NCBI GenBank assembly: GCA_964036315.1
Contig: OZ038496.1
Location: forward strand, 21,400,685-21,464,684
Length of the DNA stretch: 64,000 nt
DNA from: Acanthosepion esculentum
Taxonomy: Eukaryota > Mollusca > Cephalopoda > Sepiida > Sepiidae
Direction: 5' to 3'
Position 1 is the stretch's first letter. Every line of letters begins with the position of its first letter. Below are positions 12,030 through 23,289 of the stretch, in pieces. Below the pieces are notes generated by a model. It saw nothing but the letters and a program-made list of their open reading frames with translations. It had not been told where the DNA came from and did no database searches. A program made the translations under genes and the position numbers.

Positions 12030-12122
12030 TTTGTTTGGTTGATTGATTTTGTTTAGTGATATACAACACCTCTGTGGGTTATTTAATGCTGAAATCGAAA
12101 TATTTTGATTGGTTTGGCTTGG
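12030..12122 (-). mobile_element. SINE 3'-tail fragment, minus strand
   Basis: On the minus strand it reads AAAATATTT...GCATTAAATAACCCACAGAGG, matching the type-A tail of the composite SINEs (TTTAAATAACC..CAAAGG). It sits next to the fuller copy that follows. Confidence 0.55.
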
Positions 12123-12124
12123 TT

Positions 12125-12511
12125 GATTTTGTTCAGCACCATATTAACCTCTTTGTATTATTTAATACCTAAATCTAAATATTTTGCATGCAATTTTTAT
12201 TTTTTATTTTTTTAGATAATAATGGTTTACTGATACAATAATAATTAACCCATAGCTGGGGGGAAAGGTGGATTCACATCTTTTCCAAGGATATTTGCAT
12301 CTATGTGGATATAACAAAACAAGCTGGAATTGGAACTCAGCTCTCCAGTTAACAATTCTGAGCTATTATCCATTACACCACCCACACGCTTGCAGTAATT
12401 GGTATTCATTCCTAAGCAGTTGCCCATCTAGGAACTGACTAAGCTTGATGTTGCTTAACTTTGGTGATCCTATTGAAACTGGTGTTTCAACGTGATGTGG
12501 CTGTAAGCCTA
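12125..12511 (-). mobile_element. Composite 5S-tRNA SINE, minus strand, near full length
   Basis: Read on the minus strand: 5S-like head from GGCTTACAGCCACATCACG (12511) through GGATCACCAAAGTTAAGCAA and CTAGATGGGCAACTGC; then a tRNA-like unit with GTGGTGTAATGGATAATAGC and a box-B-like GAGTTCCAATTCC; then the shared body with CCTTGGAAAAGATGTGAATC and CAGCTATGGGTTAATTATTA; then the type-A tail ending in TTAAATAATACAAAGAGG. A (TA)n tract starts five bases beyond the head. Confidence 0.85.
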
Positions 12512-12515
12512 CAGT

Positions 12516-12542
12516 TATATATATATATATATATATATATAT
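12516..12542. repeat. (TA)n microsatellite
   Basis: TA tract next to the 5S-like end of the SINE. Confidence 0.95.
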
Positions 12543-12544
12543 TC

Positions 12545-14400
12545 TTAAAATGCACATATTCAGAGTACAAAATATGTTAACAACAATAATAAAAAAATGT
12601 CAGTTGTTCTTTTGACTATTGCTATTCATATCCACCCTCCAGGATTATCGCCTTTGTCAGTCTCATTTGAAATCTAACAAACATTAAAAACCTTGTCCAG
12701 TCTAATCTCAAACAGATTAACTTTGATATATTTTGGGATCTTTTGAAGGGAAGTTGGGGAATATCTGGCACTTGGGTTATTTAAACACTTGTCATTAATG
12801 TTCCAGCCTCATCTTCCAAAATGCAAAATCTGTGGAAAAATCTCTCTTGGTATTTACCCAATCTGCCAACTTCAGTCCTAACCTTAACATTTCATTGTAA
12901 ATATTGGTTTTAGGTTTGGGAAGCCATGATGGTTGTTTTGGGTTTTTTTTTAAGGATGGGAAGAGACAAAGACAATCCATTCTGAACCACTGTCTCTCTT
13001 TCCTTCTCTCATCATTATTTATTCTCTTTAGGCTTCTACCCACATAATTATACAAATCCCCATTAATCCAGTACAAAGAGGTTGTTCCAATTCTCTCCTA
13101 ATGTTTGTAAATAGATTGAGAAGTTGGGAAAAACAAGTGATAAGAACCATTTTTAGACAAAATCACCGACAGCTTTACACTCTTATCTCTCATTAACCCA
13201 GCCACTGTCAATTACACCCCACATCTATACCCTCTCTCCAATACATGTCGCCCTTCCCCTTAGAATTATTTTTGATGTGTTGAACATATTTTGTTTTAGT
13301 GTTGGGAACTATGTTGGTCATTTGAATGAAGAGTAGATTTGATTTTCATCAGAAAGTTATAAAATGCTTCTTTTATAGTCTGCGTCATTGTGTAAAAAGT
13401 GAAACTAAATATTATATGTTGTGCTGTAGTACGATTCCTCTGCAATGTTTTTTTATTTGATGAATTGGCTTTAATTAGATTTCATACTGTTGATGCCATC
13501 CTTTAGCCTCAAAGGCAGTCGTGCATTTTAGTGTGGAACATGATAAGATAGAATAAACAAAATTGCAATATCTGAAATAGAGAGAGATGGGAGAGAGAAT
13601 TTATGGCTTATGTGATTTAACATCACCAACCATATACTCTTGGTAACCTATTGGTATCTAATTTAAAATGGAAACTGTCTTTATAAAAGAAATAAAATGT
13701 ACACATTTAGGGATTTAAAAAAAAAAAGCAAAGATGTTTTTGACTGCACGCAGTACAGTTTAGTTGGAAGACAGCTTGAAACTTAACAAGATACAAATTT
13801 CACTGATTGATATAAATTTTTTTTTTTAAGTGAATGTCACTAAACAGGCTATGATTCCTGTTGCTATGTGTGAAGAAATCATCCTCAAGTCTTTAATATC
13901 GCCAAAGGATAAGTGTTTTTTAGTTTTTGTTTTAAATCTAATTAACCTGATGTAATAAAGTTAATAATATTGCTTTATTGAATCATTAGTATGAGTGTAA
14001 ACAAGTACAATTTATTGGTATTTAATGTAATTAGTTATTTTATTAATACCTGTCCTTGTACAACAATATAAATGAATTTCAAAATTTAAAAAAAACAATT
14101 TTGGTTAAGTAAATATTTAATTTTTCTTGTATGTTTTTATATTAGGAATGATGTCATTAAGTTTCTAAGTTTTCTCATTTAAAATAAAATAGAAAAAGGT
14201 AATTTCAATCTTGATTAATAAATTATCCATGCCCAGTAGAAAAACATAAGAAGAAATTGATTGCCTCTCTTGGGTTTAGAGAGAATATTTTCTAAAATGC
14301 ATCCCATAATAAAATTGCATATGTTTGTTATTCGTATTGTTTCTATGTCTTCATTACTTTATTGGCTTAGTATTCCTTTTTCATGGTTTTGAATTCATTT
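12545..14400. other. No recognised gene
   Basis: There is a 93-residue minus-strand open frame at 12795-13076, but it matches nothing I recognise and has no clear exon borders. A short purine repeat (AGAGAGATGGGAGAGAGA) is near 13580. The rest is AT-rich. Confidence 0.35.
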
Positions 14401-14404
14401 TCTT

Positions 14405-14590
14405 TCTCTTAGACTGGCTGCTATCCAAAGCTAGTACATTGGGCTTTTGAATCCATAGCTTGGAAGCGATTCCTGATTTTCCCAAGAGCATTTATGTAAA
14501 AGTAAACAGAATAGATGAGTCCAGAATTTGAGTTCAGCTTACCAAATCTATTTTCCACACTGATAACCATTACACTAAACTATGGCCGGT
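14405..14590 (-). mobile_element. tRNA-derived SINE, tail type B, minus strand, diverged
   Basis: Minus-strand order: GTGTAATGGTTATCAGTGTG, GAACTCAAATTCTGGAC, TACATAAATGCTCTTGGGAA, ATCAGGAATCGCTTCCAAG, and a type-B end equivalent to TTGGATAGCAGCCAGTCT at 14410-14427. Confidence 0.7.
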
Positions 14591-15131
14591 GTGTACTATC
14601 CCTGAATGCCCTGATGGGGTGGGAAGCCTGATTGGGGGCCCCAGGCAGTACTTTGTGACTCTTGCTATCTGATCAACATTTGCTTTTTTTCTACCAACAT
14701 TTATATATGTTACAAATTAAACTAAGCACAACTGACTTTTTAAAGGATGAAATTTTTTTGCAGATTTTGATGTCATTCTGGGTTTGTTTGTTTTTTATCC
14801 AAATCTGTGAATTTATTTTGCTCATGCTAAATCTCAAAAAACACACTTTATAAAATTCACTATTTTTATCCATAATGTTGAACATGTTAAAATTATTCAA
14901 AATCTCAAGTTGATGTTAAAAATTGCCACGAAACATTGGTGATTTATTTAAAATGGAATGATCTATTATTACGTGTCTCTAATTTGTATTTAGATACATT
15001 GTATTTATTTTCAATTTTTCTAATTGAATTGTTCACCTATATTGCATATGACCCATTATTGTACATAATTAGTTTCAATAAAATTTGTATTTAATATGAA
15101 TACTACCTTATGAAAATTGAGTTGTAGTAGA

Positions 15132-15141
15132 GGGGGGGGGG
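15132..15141. repeat. Poly-G tract
   Basis: Ten consecutive G residues. Confidence 0.85.
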
Positions 15142-15253
15142 CTGACATCAAAGATTCAAGGGTGGACATCATAGATTTGCAGGGAGGTGGGCATGAAATC
15201 CTTACATCCAGGCTCATTATTATATTGTTAATAGCAAATAATCTTTCTCTTGC

Positions 15254-15275
15254 GCACACACACACTGTGTGTGTG

Positions 15276-15308
<33 letters not shown>
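15254..15308. repeat. (CA)n-(TG)n-(GA)n compound microsatellite
   Basis: CA from 15254 is followed at once by TG, so the two can pair as a hairpin; then GA runs to 15308. Confidence 0.95.
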
Positions 15309-15313
<5 letters not shown>

Positions 15314-16364
15314 ATTTTACTACTAAGAGCCAAAAGCCAAAAAAAAAGAAATAAAGAAGCACTATACAAAAGTAGTGTTATTCTATGCAATCTTGAATTG
15401 TATTCTTAAAAATATTAAATATATTATTCAAAATAGAAAATTCTAAGTCTGGAATTATTCACCAATCAAATTAATATTTTCTGGTATTCTATTCAAATGA
15501 AATGCATGTCCATGGTAGGAGTTTTATTTATTTCATTATTTATTGTTGTCAGTCCTTCAACAAAGAACATATACAATCATCAGAATCAAAGAGATAACAT
15601 AGACAGCAAAAGGCATAGATGGTAGATTTAATCATTTAGAGACAACAGTAGAAGATACTTGTTATGAAGATTGATGATTTCCTCAGCAGATATATCCTTT
15701 TACAAAAGGACAAACAGTAATAACAACAAACAGGACAATGCAGTAAATAAACACAGAAAATCCAAATCATTAGGTTGAATTATTTTCCTGTGTTCTCCTA
15801 ATTAGCTCAGGATCCCTGTTTTTATGTCAGATCAATAGAACACTTTGAAACATTTAAAAATAGGGAAGATATCAATTTAGTAATAAAAACTAAAAAAAAA
15901 TAATTTTTTAATAAGTTACCACTCATTATCGTCAATTCATTTATCTTGTTTTTATTGATTCATATTAATGATTGCCCCAACAGCTCTTAGTAACCCTGCC
16001 AGTTATTACAGTCTGGGTGGTATCTTATTTCAAATTCACACTTTCTCAAACACCAATAAGCACTTAGACATTTACACAAACAAGCACATCTGGAAATATC
16101 TTATTCTTTGTTTCTTTCATAGGTAAATGGCAGTTTTTAAGTTGATTTCCAGACTTTTAGTAGCCAACTATCCCTTTTCTGCCACTCAAACCTTTGGAGA
16201 CCTCTGGTCAGCAAGTGAAAAAGGAAAAGTGGATTTGAGCTTATATATGTTGATTTTATTCTCAATTTTATTTTTTTAATCTGCAACACAATAGTTCTAA
16301 TTTTCACTCAGCTTCTCTGATTTCTTTTATTTCAAAGAAATTTATATTCAAAACAGGATGGGGT

Positions 16365-16369
16365 CTGTC

Positions 16370-16428
<59 letters not shown>
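16365..16428. repeat. (TG)n then (TA)n microsatellite
   Basis: TG to about 16393 and then TA to 16428. It borders the next element. Confidence 0.97.
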
Positions 16429-16431
<3 letters not shown>

Positions 16432-16535
16432 TAAAGACAAAAGGAAAACTTATCTTAGCCAACCTGTTTTGTCCTCTGAGGGACTTTATCAAGGCAAATG
16501 CAAAGATTTTATTTTGTAACAAGTATTTATTACAT
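16429..16535 (-). mobile_element. Single arm of the 40.1-kb foldback family with hammerhead-like motif
   Basis: AATAAAGACAAAAGGAAAAC and CTTATCTTAGCCAACCTG match an arm of the element at 40.1 kb. On the minus strand, 16492-16461 reads TTGATAA, stem II AGTCCCTCAGAGGAC, AAAA, CAGGTT. A two-pair stem III with loop AG before a GUU is possible. Both core elements carry substitutions. (TA)n abuts its left end. Confidence 0.6.
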
Positions 16536-16659
16536 TGTATTGTGTCACCTTGTGTCCTCCATACTTTGCCTGAATTTTCAGCTTACTTGACGAATATTTA
16601 TGAGCGTTCCTAAACTTAAAAATTTTGGAAAACCAATAACATTTTTTTCTCTTGTATAT

Positions 16660-16815
16660 AAATATTTTTGCACAAATGCCCTTGGAAAGGTATGAATCCA
16701 TCTCTTCTCCTTCCAACTATGGGTTAAATAGCAAAGAACTTTGTAATCTTGATTGGCAACCAATCTAGGAGAAAGTTCTGAATCCAAAACCAGTTGGACA
16801 TAGGGCTAGCAACTC
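16660..16815 (+). mobile_element. SINE fragment, tail type B, plus strand, head missing
   Basis: It starts TTTTTGCACAAATGCCCTTG, then GGAAAGGTATGAATCCATC, CCAACTATGGGTTAAATAGC and GGCAACCAATCTAGGAGAAA. The tRNA-like head is absent. Confidence 0.75.
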
Positions 16816-17009
16816 CATCTCCTAAAACTTATTTGCTATTGGAACCACAGCAGCAGCGCATAGCATGGTGAGGCTGTGGCTCTATACTCCACAGTGGAGT
16901 CTATAAGGTTTACATCAATGATGTACATTCACATATATAAATAAAGATTTACAAGCCTTTTCCTCTGTACTATTTGCATATAAATCATTTGTTTAAGCCC
17001 ACATTATAC

Positions 17010-17021
17010 ACACACACACAC
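17010..17021. repeat. Short (CA)n
   Basis: Six CA units, with CA-rich sequence continuing to about 17060. Confidence 0.8.
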
Positions 17022-17059
17022 ACTTTCCACACCTATTCATATACACAAACTTTCCACAC

Positions 17060-18230
17060 ATATACTCATGCATTCTTCCAGTCTCTCCACTTTCCCCTTG
17101 TCTATTTAGATGTAAACACAGAAGTTAATAATCCAGATATCTCACCACCCAGCTTCCAACCTTTTACCTCACACCATTTTGTTTGTATAACATCTGTCTG
17201 TCTTGTTTTCAGATAACTGCTTTTCTTCCCCATCTTGGAAAGGGTCATTTCTCTGCATAAACAAGAATTACTCTTTAAGTTTCTCTTCAAAGTGACTTAC
17301 CTTAACCTTTCAGTCAAAGGTCATCTCTTACTTTCCTGTCTAACTTTAATGTTTAATGACCACCAGATATGAGCTACATATACAAAAAGGGGGTGGCATT
17401 ATACAGCCATGGTACTAAGTGGGCACTAGATGTCAGATTGTTATAGAACAACAGCTATTAGCTCCCTATACTAAATGATCACTCATTTATTTAAGCTCTC
17501 TAATTATTTAACAAATGAAGAAGAGTCTTTTATCCATCAATTGACTAAATTTTCTTAACTATTTTAGGCTTTGTTTATTAAACAAGCTTTCATAGATTCC
17601 TGCGGATAAACTGATCCCACAGTGCCATGAGTCAGTAATTGTGTGGGTCACCTTGTTGATTTATGCACAAAGATCAGAGCACTTTTAATATCATTTCTGA
17701 TTGACTCATCATCAGCTAAATCCTTTATTGCTCTCTTAAATTTTGCTTTAGTATTATAACAATCTTCTGTTCTGCTGTATAGATGAAAATGAACTCGGGC
17801 ATACAGTACATTTCAGTACAACTTTAAACAGCAGATGTTAACATTCTAATCCTTTTTTAATTTTACTTGCATACATTTTTTAAGTTGTAGGTTAACATCA
17901 GCTTTTATTCTTACAGATTCAGTAGTTCATTTTTGGAACATTATCTTACAACTTCTGCTATAGAAAATGCAGTTAAATTAATATACAATAAGCATGCTTA
18001 TATTCTTAATTTGGAAACTAATATTCAGTTCTTAAAGCTCCTTTTGACTTGTTTTAATGATCATATTAACAAGAATTTTATTTAACATGTCAGCCTTAAT
18101 TGAATCTGTTATGGTAAGCATTAATTTAAAATAAATTAGACAATACACTCAACCATAAAATTACAAAGTCACTAACAATAATCCTATTTCCATCAAGTAA
18201 AAGTATTATATAAACTTCCTGTCTTGAATA
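17060..18230. other. No recognised gene
   Basis: Mixed-composition DNA. Small frames on both strands around 17100-17290 match no family I know. Confidence 0.3.
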
Positions 18231-18233
18231 TAA

Positions 18234-18640
18234 GGCTTACAGCCACATATTAAAACACCAGTTCCTGTATGATCACCAAAGTTAAGCAATGTTGAGCTTA
18301 GCCAGTATCTAGTTGGATGACTGCTGAGGAATACTAGGTGCTGTAAGCTTAGATGTGCAAGTGGTGTAATGGATAATGGCTTGGAATTGCTAATCAAGAG
18401 AGCCAAGTTCTAATTCCCATAGGGTTCATTATATTCACTTACATGCAAATTCCCTTGGGTAAGGTATGAATCCACCTCTTCTCCTCCAGCTATTGGTTAT
18501 TTAGTAAGATTTTTTATCACTAAAATCATTATCATCTCCCCCTTCACCCCAAATTCTTGTAATCTAAAAATATTTTCTGGCTTTAAATAACCTTCAAAGG
18601 ATTGTTAAGCCATAAAAAATGAATGAATCAGTCAATGTCT
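18234..18640 (+). mobile_element. Composite 5S-tRNA SINE, plus strand, full length
   Basis: 18234-18350 (117 bases) aligns along its whole length with eukaryotic 5S rRNA: GCTTACAGCC start, TATGATCACCAAAGTTAAGC, TTGGATGACTGCTGAGGAAT, and GGTGCTGTAAGCTT end. Many differences are CpG-type changes. Next comes a tRNA-like unit (GTGGTGTAATGGATAATGGC, AGTTCTAATTCCCA), the shared body (GGTAAGGTATGAATCCACC, CTCCAGCTATTGG), and a type-A tail (AAAATATTTTCTGGCTTTAA, ATAACCTTCAAAGGATTG) ending in short AATGAATGAATCAGTCAATG repeats. The 5S internal promoter region is retained, so pol III transcription of the source element is likely. Confidence 0.88.
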
Positions 18641-18884
18641 TCAACTTATAAATATTGAATTTGGTTGACTGCACAGTTTTGGTCCCTTTACTTTATGTTG
18701 TTTCTAATTATTCTTTATCAAAGCTTTTTGTCAAAACTGGATAAAAATTGAAGAAATAAAGAACTCATATTAGAAATACATATAATTTACTTTCACTGCT
18801 TTTATTCCTCTCAATAATTTAGTTGGCATCACATTTTAATAATTTCTCACTGTACAGTTTTCATGAAATAAATTTTTCTCTTGA

Positions 18885-18897
18885 AAAAAAAAAAAAA
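18885..18897. repeat. A-rich tract
   Basis: A run of A within purine-rich DNA that extends to about 18980. Confidence 0.7.
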
Positions 18898-19068
18898 TGA
18901 ACAGAAAAATCAGGAAAAAAATAAAAACAGAAAAGCAAAAAACAAGGGATGAATAAAGACAAAAGAAGGACTGAAAGGAAAACATCAAGTTAAATAAAGA
19001 AATAACATTTTTAGCCAACGTTGTTTCTTATACACTGGGGTTTCCTAGCCCTGTAGTAAATATGCAAA

Positions 19069-19091
19069 AAGAAAAAAAAAAGGGGGGGGGG
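19069..19091. repeat. Poly-A/poly-G tract
   Basis: A run of A passes directly into a run of nine or ten G. Confidence 0.85.
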
Positions 19092-19558
19092 TATAAATTT
19101 ATCTTATGACTCACTGAATTGTTTGCAGTCTTTCCTTAACTGTTGCTGCTGCCAGTTACCAATCAGATTAAAGAAAAGAAAAACAAGAAACTGTCCTGAA
19201 AACTGACTGCTCCATTAAATGCTAACAGCATGACTGACTGAAGCTAGCTGTCTTTCTTGCATCTTAGCATATTCACACACGACTTATTTTATTTTGCCAT
19301 AAGTTGCAGCAGAGACATCACACAATTTTCATCTTGTGTCAGCTTTTAGTTCTGCTAACTTATTTTTTGTGGGGATAGTAATCTTAGAAGAGAATCTTGG
19401 AAATGTTTCTATCATATAATCATTTCTGAAATTCTTACCGAATTGGGCATTTACAGCAATTTATACTCATCATATAAATTATATTAATAAAATAACTCTT
19501 AGTATTGTGAATTTTACAAGTATACAAATGTACTGTTGTTAGCATGGAGAGTGAAATA

Positions 19559-20040
19559 TTAGGTTGAGTCATAAATAATTTCCAATTTTATTCTTCCAAA
19601 AATAAAGCACAATTACATTTTATTCCCTTTTAATTGCAATGATTTGTTGTTACTTATTAGGTAGTGCTTTGATAACTTTTCATTAGAATTCCCCAGGTTT
19701 TGATGTAAAAAAAATATTTTGAAACTTTTGAATTTATTAAAAGAAATCTTTCCTCATCAAAGTGTTTTGCAGCAATTGTAATTGTTTGGTGCAGTGTCAG
19801 GTGAATATAGTGAATGGAGTAGAACAAACCAACAGAGTTGCAAAGTTTTTTCTGTGTTATTCTTGTATACAGCCTCATGTTGGAGGAGACCAATATTTTT
19901 CCTATTGACAATTGTAGAGTGCTTTTTAACCAAACTTTTATGGACATGTTGCAGCTGCTGGACATATAAATGGACATTTAGTGTTTCAGTGCATTTTCAG
20001 AATTCTAAATGGATTCCCTGACAATCCTACTCCAGTGCAA
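19559..20040 (-). mobile_element. Mariner-like element relic, minus strand
   Basis: The left end starts TTAGGTTGAGTCATAAATAA after a TA, the usual start of mariner inverted repeats. Minus-strand translation from about 19960 to 19657 holds a decayed transposase C-terminal part: ITQKKL, a region where SPDL...DYH would lie but is mutated, then HFDEERF and a stop shortly before the end. Several stops and frameshifts are present. A matching right terminus was not found, so the element is truncated or interrupted. Confidence 0.6.
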
Positions 20041-20049
20041 CACTACCTT

Positions 20050-21620
20050 TCTTTCATGGAGCTCAGCTTTTAGGGGTTGCTTGTTAAGATTTATCCTTGT
20101 TAATCCACTGCCTTTTGCATTGAACATTTTCTCTCACTTTAGAGCTTGATTGAGGACTTAAAAGGAGTATGCACAGTGACTAATTTAGGGGAAAATTAAT
20201 GAAGATGTAAACATGTATTAATAATATACCAATATATGTAAATATATCACAGGCAAATCACATTCAGACCTTAAATCCACTCTTTCTGTTTGTAATATAT
20301 GGTATCTAATATTTTCAAGTGAAAGTCCAAATGTGACAGGCAATGCCAGTCATTATCTTCTGCCTTCTTAATTCTTGTTATTTTATTGTTCTCTTTCCTT
20401 AATATATATTTTCTTTTTCTCATATTCTCTCACACTCAGTAAAAAAAAATGTTTTGCTATTGCAGACCCAGATGTATTTACATATTAATGTAAAGTCTGG
20501 AATTGACCCTTCCGAATACTAGCTGGCATATGTTGATTTCTTCTTCTCCAACCTAGTGGTGGAAAATAATTTGCAACTCACAAGGACTCAGAGAAGCTTT
20601 TTTTAGTTAAAATTGATAGATCTAAATAAATTTGAAAAAACAGGCATTTAAAAAAATCTGATGATGTAATCTAATGGACTAGTTAATATAATTTTCTTAC
20701 TGTATTTTCACCATCTGTATGTTTAAAAAATATCAACATTTCCAAATTTATACATGGTAGATAATTAAATCCAAACCCATTTCATTTTGTAATACTAATA
20801 AACTGTCTTCATACAACTAATTCTAATAATTCCATACACAGGGTCCAGGAATGGTAAAGAAAAATAATTTTATATAAATTAAATTTATTTTATCTAAAAT
20901 AAGATGAATATTAAAGATTTAATTGTTTGGCTATACATGTATGTTGAGAAAAGGCAAGTTTGTTTTTCTCTACATGTTAATTTTATATCCTGGGTTACTG
21001 GTATTGCTTTACTGATAGCTTTATCTTTACACAGCAAACCTGGGGGAACACAGGTGAAACATGCAAGATAAAGATTTGTTATCACTATTGCAGTGTGCAG
21101 TTAATGGGTGCAATTGCCATAGTTCAGCACTGATACTAAATCTGTTTTCTCCACAAGTTGATCAATGCTGTCTCTATCAATGACACACACGCTATTCCAT
21201 GAGGTTTTACTGTTTTACATTGCAGAAATACAAACACTCATTCGAATTAATCTTCTGTTTTTATTTAAACAAAATATAATAATATAAACAATATATTATA
21301 AAGATCCAATTTCTTTTTGTCGTTATGTTTGTAATGACAACACAGCAAAAATGACACATTATAACGAAATTGTTGTTTGGGCAATACTGATAGAATTATC
21401 TAGCTTGAAGAATAAAGCAATTTCCAATCCAACTTGAAACTTAAACAGCATGGTTTGTTTGTTTTCTTTTGTTTTTCGTGTTTGTTTTTTACAGCTTATC
21501 AACCCATTGTGGGCTATTCAAAATCAAAACATTTTGGATTCTAAGAATAATTATTTTTTTGCAAGTGAATATAGCAATAACAATTTTTTGAGAATAATAA
21601 TGATTTTTCCAGATACAAAT
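20050..21620. other. No recognised gene
   Basis: AT-rich DNA with chance frames only. Confidence 0.3.
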
Positions 21621-21624
21621 CCTA

Positions 21625-21772
21625 TTATTTAATGAATAGCTGAGGGAAGAAGTGAATTCATATCTTTCCCAAGGGAATTTGTGTGTAAGTGTATGTAATA
21701 AACTTAAAAATTTAATCTCAACTCTACAATTTCTCATTCTGAGTCGCTATATATTGCACCACCCACACACCC
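21625..21772 (-). mobile_element. tRNA-derived SINE fragment, minus strand
   Basis: Minus strand: GTGGTGCAATATATAGCGAC head, box-B-like GAGTTGAGATT, CCCTTGGGAAAGATATGAAT, CCCTCAGCTATTCATTAAAT. The body is shared with the other SINEs; there is no clear 5S head or type-B tail. Confidence 0.7.
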
Positions 21773-22379
21773 ATTCTATGCTTTATAGCATCATATTTTA
21801 GCTTTAATAGACATGAAGAGTCAATCAAAATTTGTTTATTATTTAAAAGGATTATAACCAATTTGACTTTAATATAAACTTCACTCAAGTTTTAAATAAT
21901 TTGAAACTTCTAACAAAACAACTTTCTGCCACCTAATACTTTTATCTTCTTGATAAAAAAGAAAAAATATTTTATTTTTGTCCAATGTGGTTTGCTTGTT
22001 CCATAATGTATTTTTCTCTATTGCCTCATGGCTGTCAAGTAATCCAGTTAAAATTCTCAAATTTGTAGCATTCTCTTACTTCCAAGGCTGTGCTATTCTT
22101 TTTTTAGTTTATTTTCTGTGTAAGTTATGTTTTTCTTTTTTATAATTATATCAGAACTACATATATGTGTTCAAAGTGTTGAGTTTGTTTGCATGCTGTT
22201 TTTGTTGGGTTTTTATTGCTTTCAGTCTCATAATATTAAGATTGAATTATAAAGTAAAACTTTTTAACTCAAAGCTTCTATTGGACAAACACATGACTAT
22301 ATTTTTACTTTCATATTTCAATTCTTGTGAGTACTGAACTATTATGCAATATCGATCTTCCTATAGAGCAGACATGTGG

Positions 22380-22745
22380 TTCTACAGATAGATGCTGAGA
22401 ATACCATAGATTGAGTATGGGAACAACAACAAAGTTTTAAGGAAAATGGATACAAGAAGGAAACTTAGAATCAGAAACTGTTGAAATTTCTAAGACATAT
22501 AATGACGAAAGAGATCTTGGAGAATCTGACACTCACAGGACATATTAATAACAAAAGGAACAGAGGAAAACATCAAGTAACCTACCTAATGAGCTTGTGT
22601 AAATAGAGCAGAGGCTAGGAGGGATAATAAAGGGACAAACATTGCTTAGAGCTATGAAGAATCAAAAGTTGTGGAGAGTCATGATCACCCACATTCTGAC
22701 AGGACACAGAACATAAAAGAAGATTATTGTATCCAAAGTTGATGA
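22380..22745 (+). mobile_element. RTE/Jockey-like LINE, 3' part of reverse-transcriptase ORF, plus strand
   Basis: Translation across several frames gives MLRIP, then the segment equivalent to GHI..KR.RG..TYLMSLC, then IEQRLGGIIKGQTLLRAMKN followed by QKLWRVMITHILTGH and a stop. The same ending is seen at 28.5 kb and at the end of the window, which shows a LINE family with a conserved ORF C-terminus. Internal stops and frameshifts make it a dead copy. The clade name is from general resemblance. Confidence 0.75.
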
Positions 22746-22940
22746 ATGGTTTTTTTCTTGCAAACTCCTTGAGCAAAAATTCCTTGTTTACATTTACATT
22801 TGGACCCCATCTGTGTTGTTGTTATCATAGCATTTTGGTCCTTATGCTCTCTAGGTTTGTCTATCTGGATAATTTTCTAGAGATGTCAAACTGAACTCTT
22901 CATTAAATCTATGGCAGTAGCTTGTTCTCATTCCACTTTT

Positions 22941-23288
22941 CCTGTTAGGAAAAATCCTAAATAAAATCTTGTAAAATCCTAAATGTTTAAAAGATAAATA
23001 ATTGCCTATGGTTGAAAAGAATGTATTCCTGTTAGGAAAAATCCTAAATAAAATCTTGTAAAATCCTAAATGTCTAAAAGATAAATAATTGCCTATGGTT
23101 GAAAAGAATGTATTCCTGTTAGGAAAAATCCTAAATAAAATCTTGTAAAATCCTAAATGTCTAAAAGATAAATAATTGCCTATGGTTGAAAAGAATGTAT
23201 TCCTGTTAGGAAAAATCCTAAATAAAATCTTGTAAAATCCTAAATGTCTAAAAGATAAATAATTGCCTATGGTTGAAAAGAATGTATG
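22941..23288. repeat. 87-bp minisatellite, four copies
   Basis: Units starting CCTGTTAGGAAAAATCC lie at 22941, 23028, 23115 and 23202, exactly 87 bases apart. Copies are nearly identical (TTT/TCT difference in copy 1). Because 87 is divisible by three, the minus strand stays open for 168 codons with a repeated FFSTIGNYLSF motif. Coding is unlikely, since there is no start context or homolog I know of. Confidence 0.97.
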
Positions 23289-23289
23289 T

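Noticed and set aside
12795..13076. 93-codon minus-strand open frame
   Set aside because: Less repetitive than others, but no recognised domain, no acceptor/donor pair framing it, and no sign of conservation that I can judge.
18234..18350. 5S rRNA gene
   Set aside because: It is fused to a tRNA-like unit and SINE body, diverged at many sites, and repeated with the same fusion elsewhere in the window; it is a SINE head.
22941..23288. CRISPR-like array
   Set aside because: The units are directly adjacent with no variable spacers; it is a minisatellite in an animal genome.
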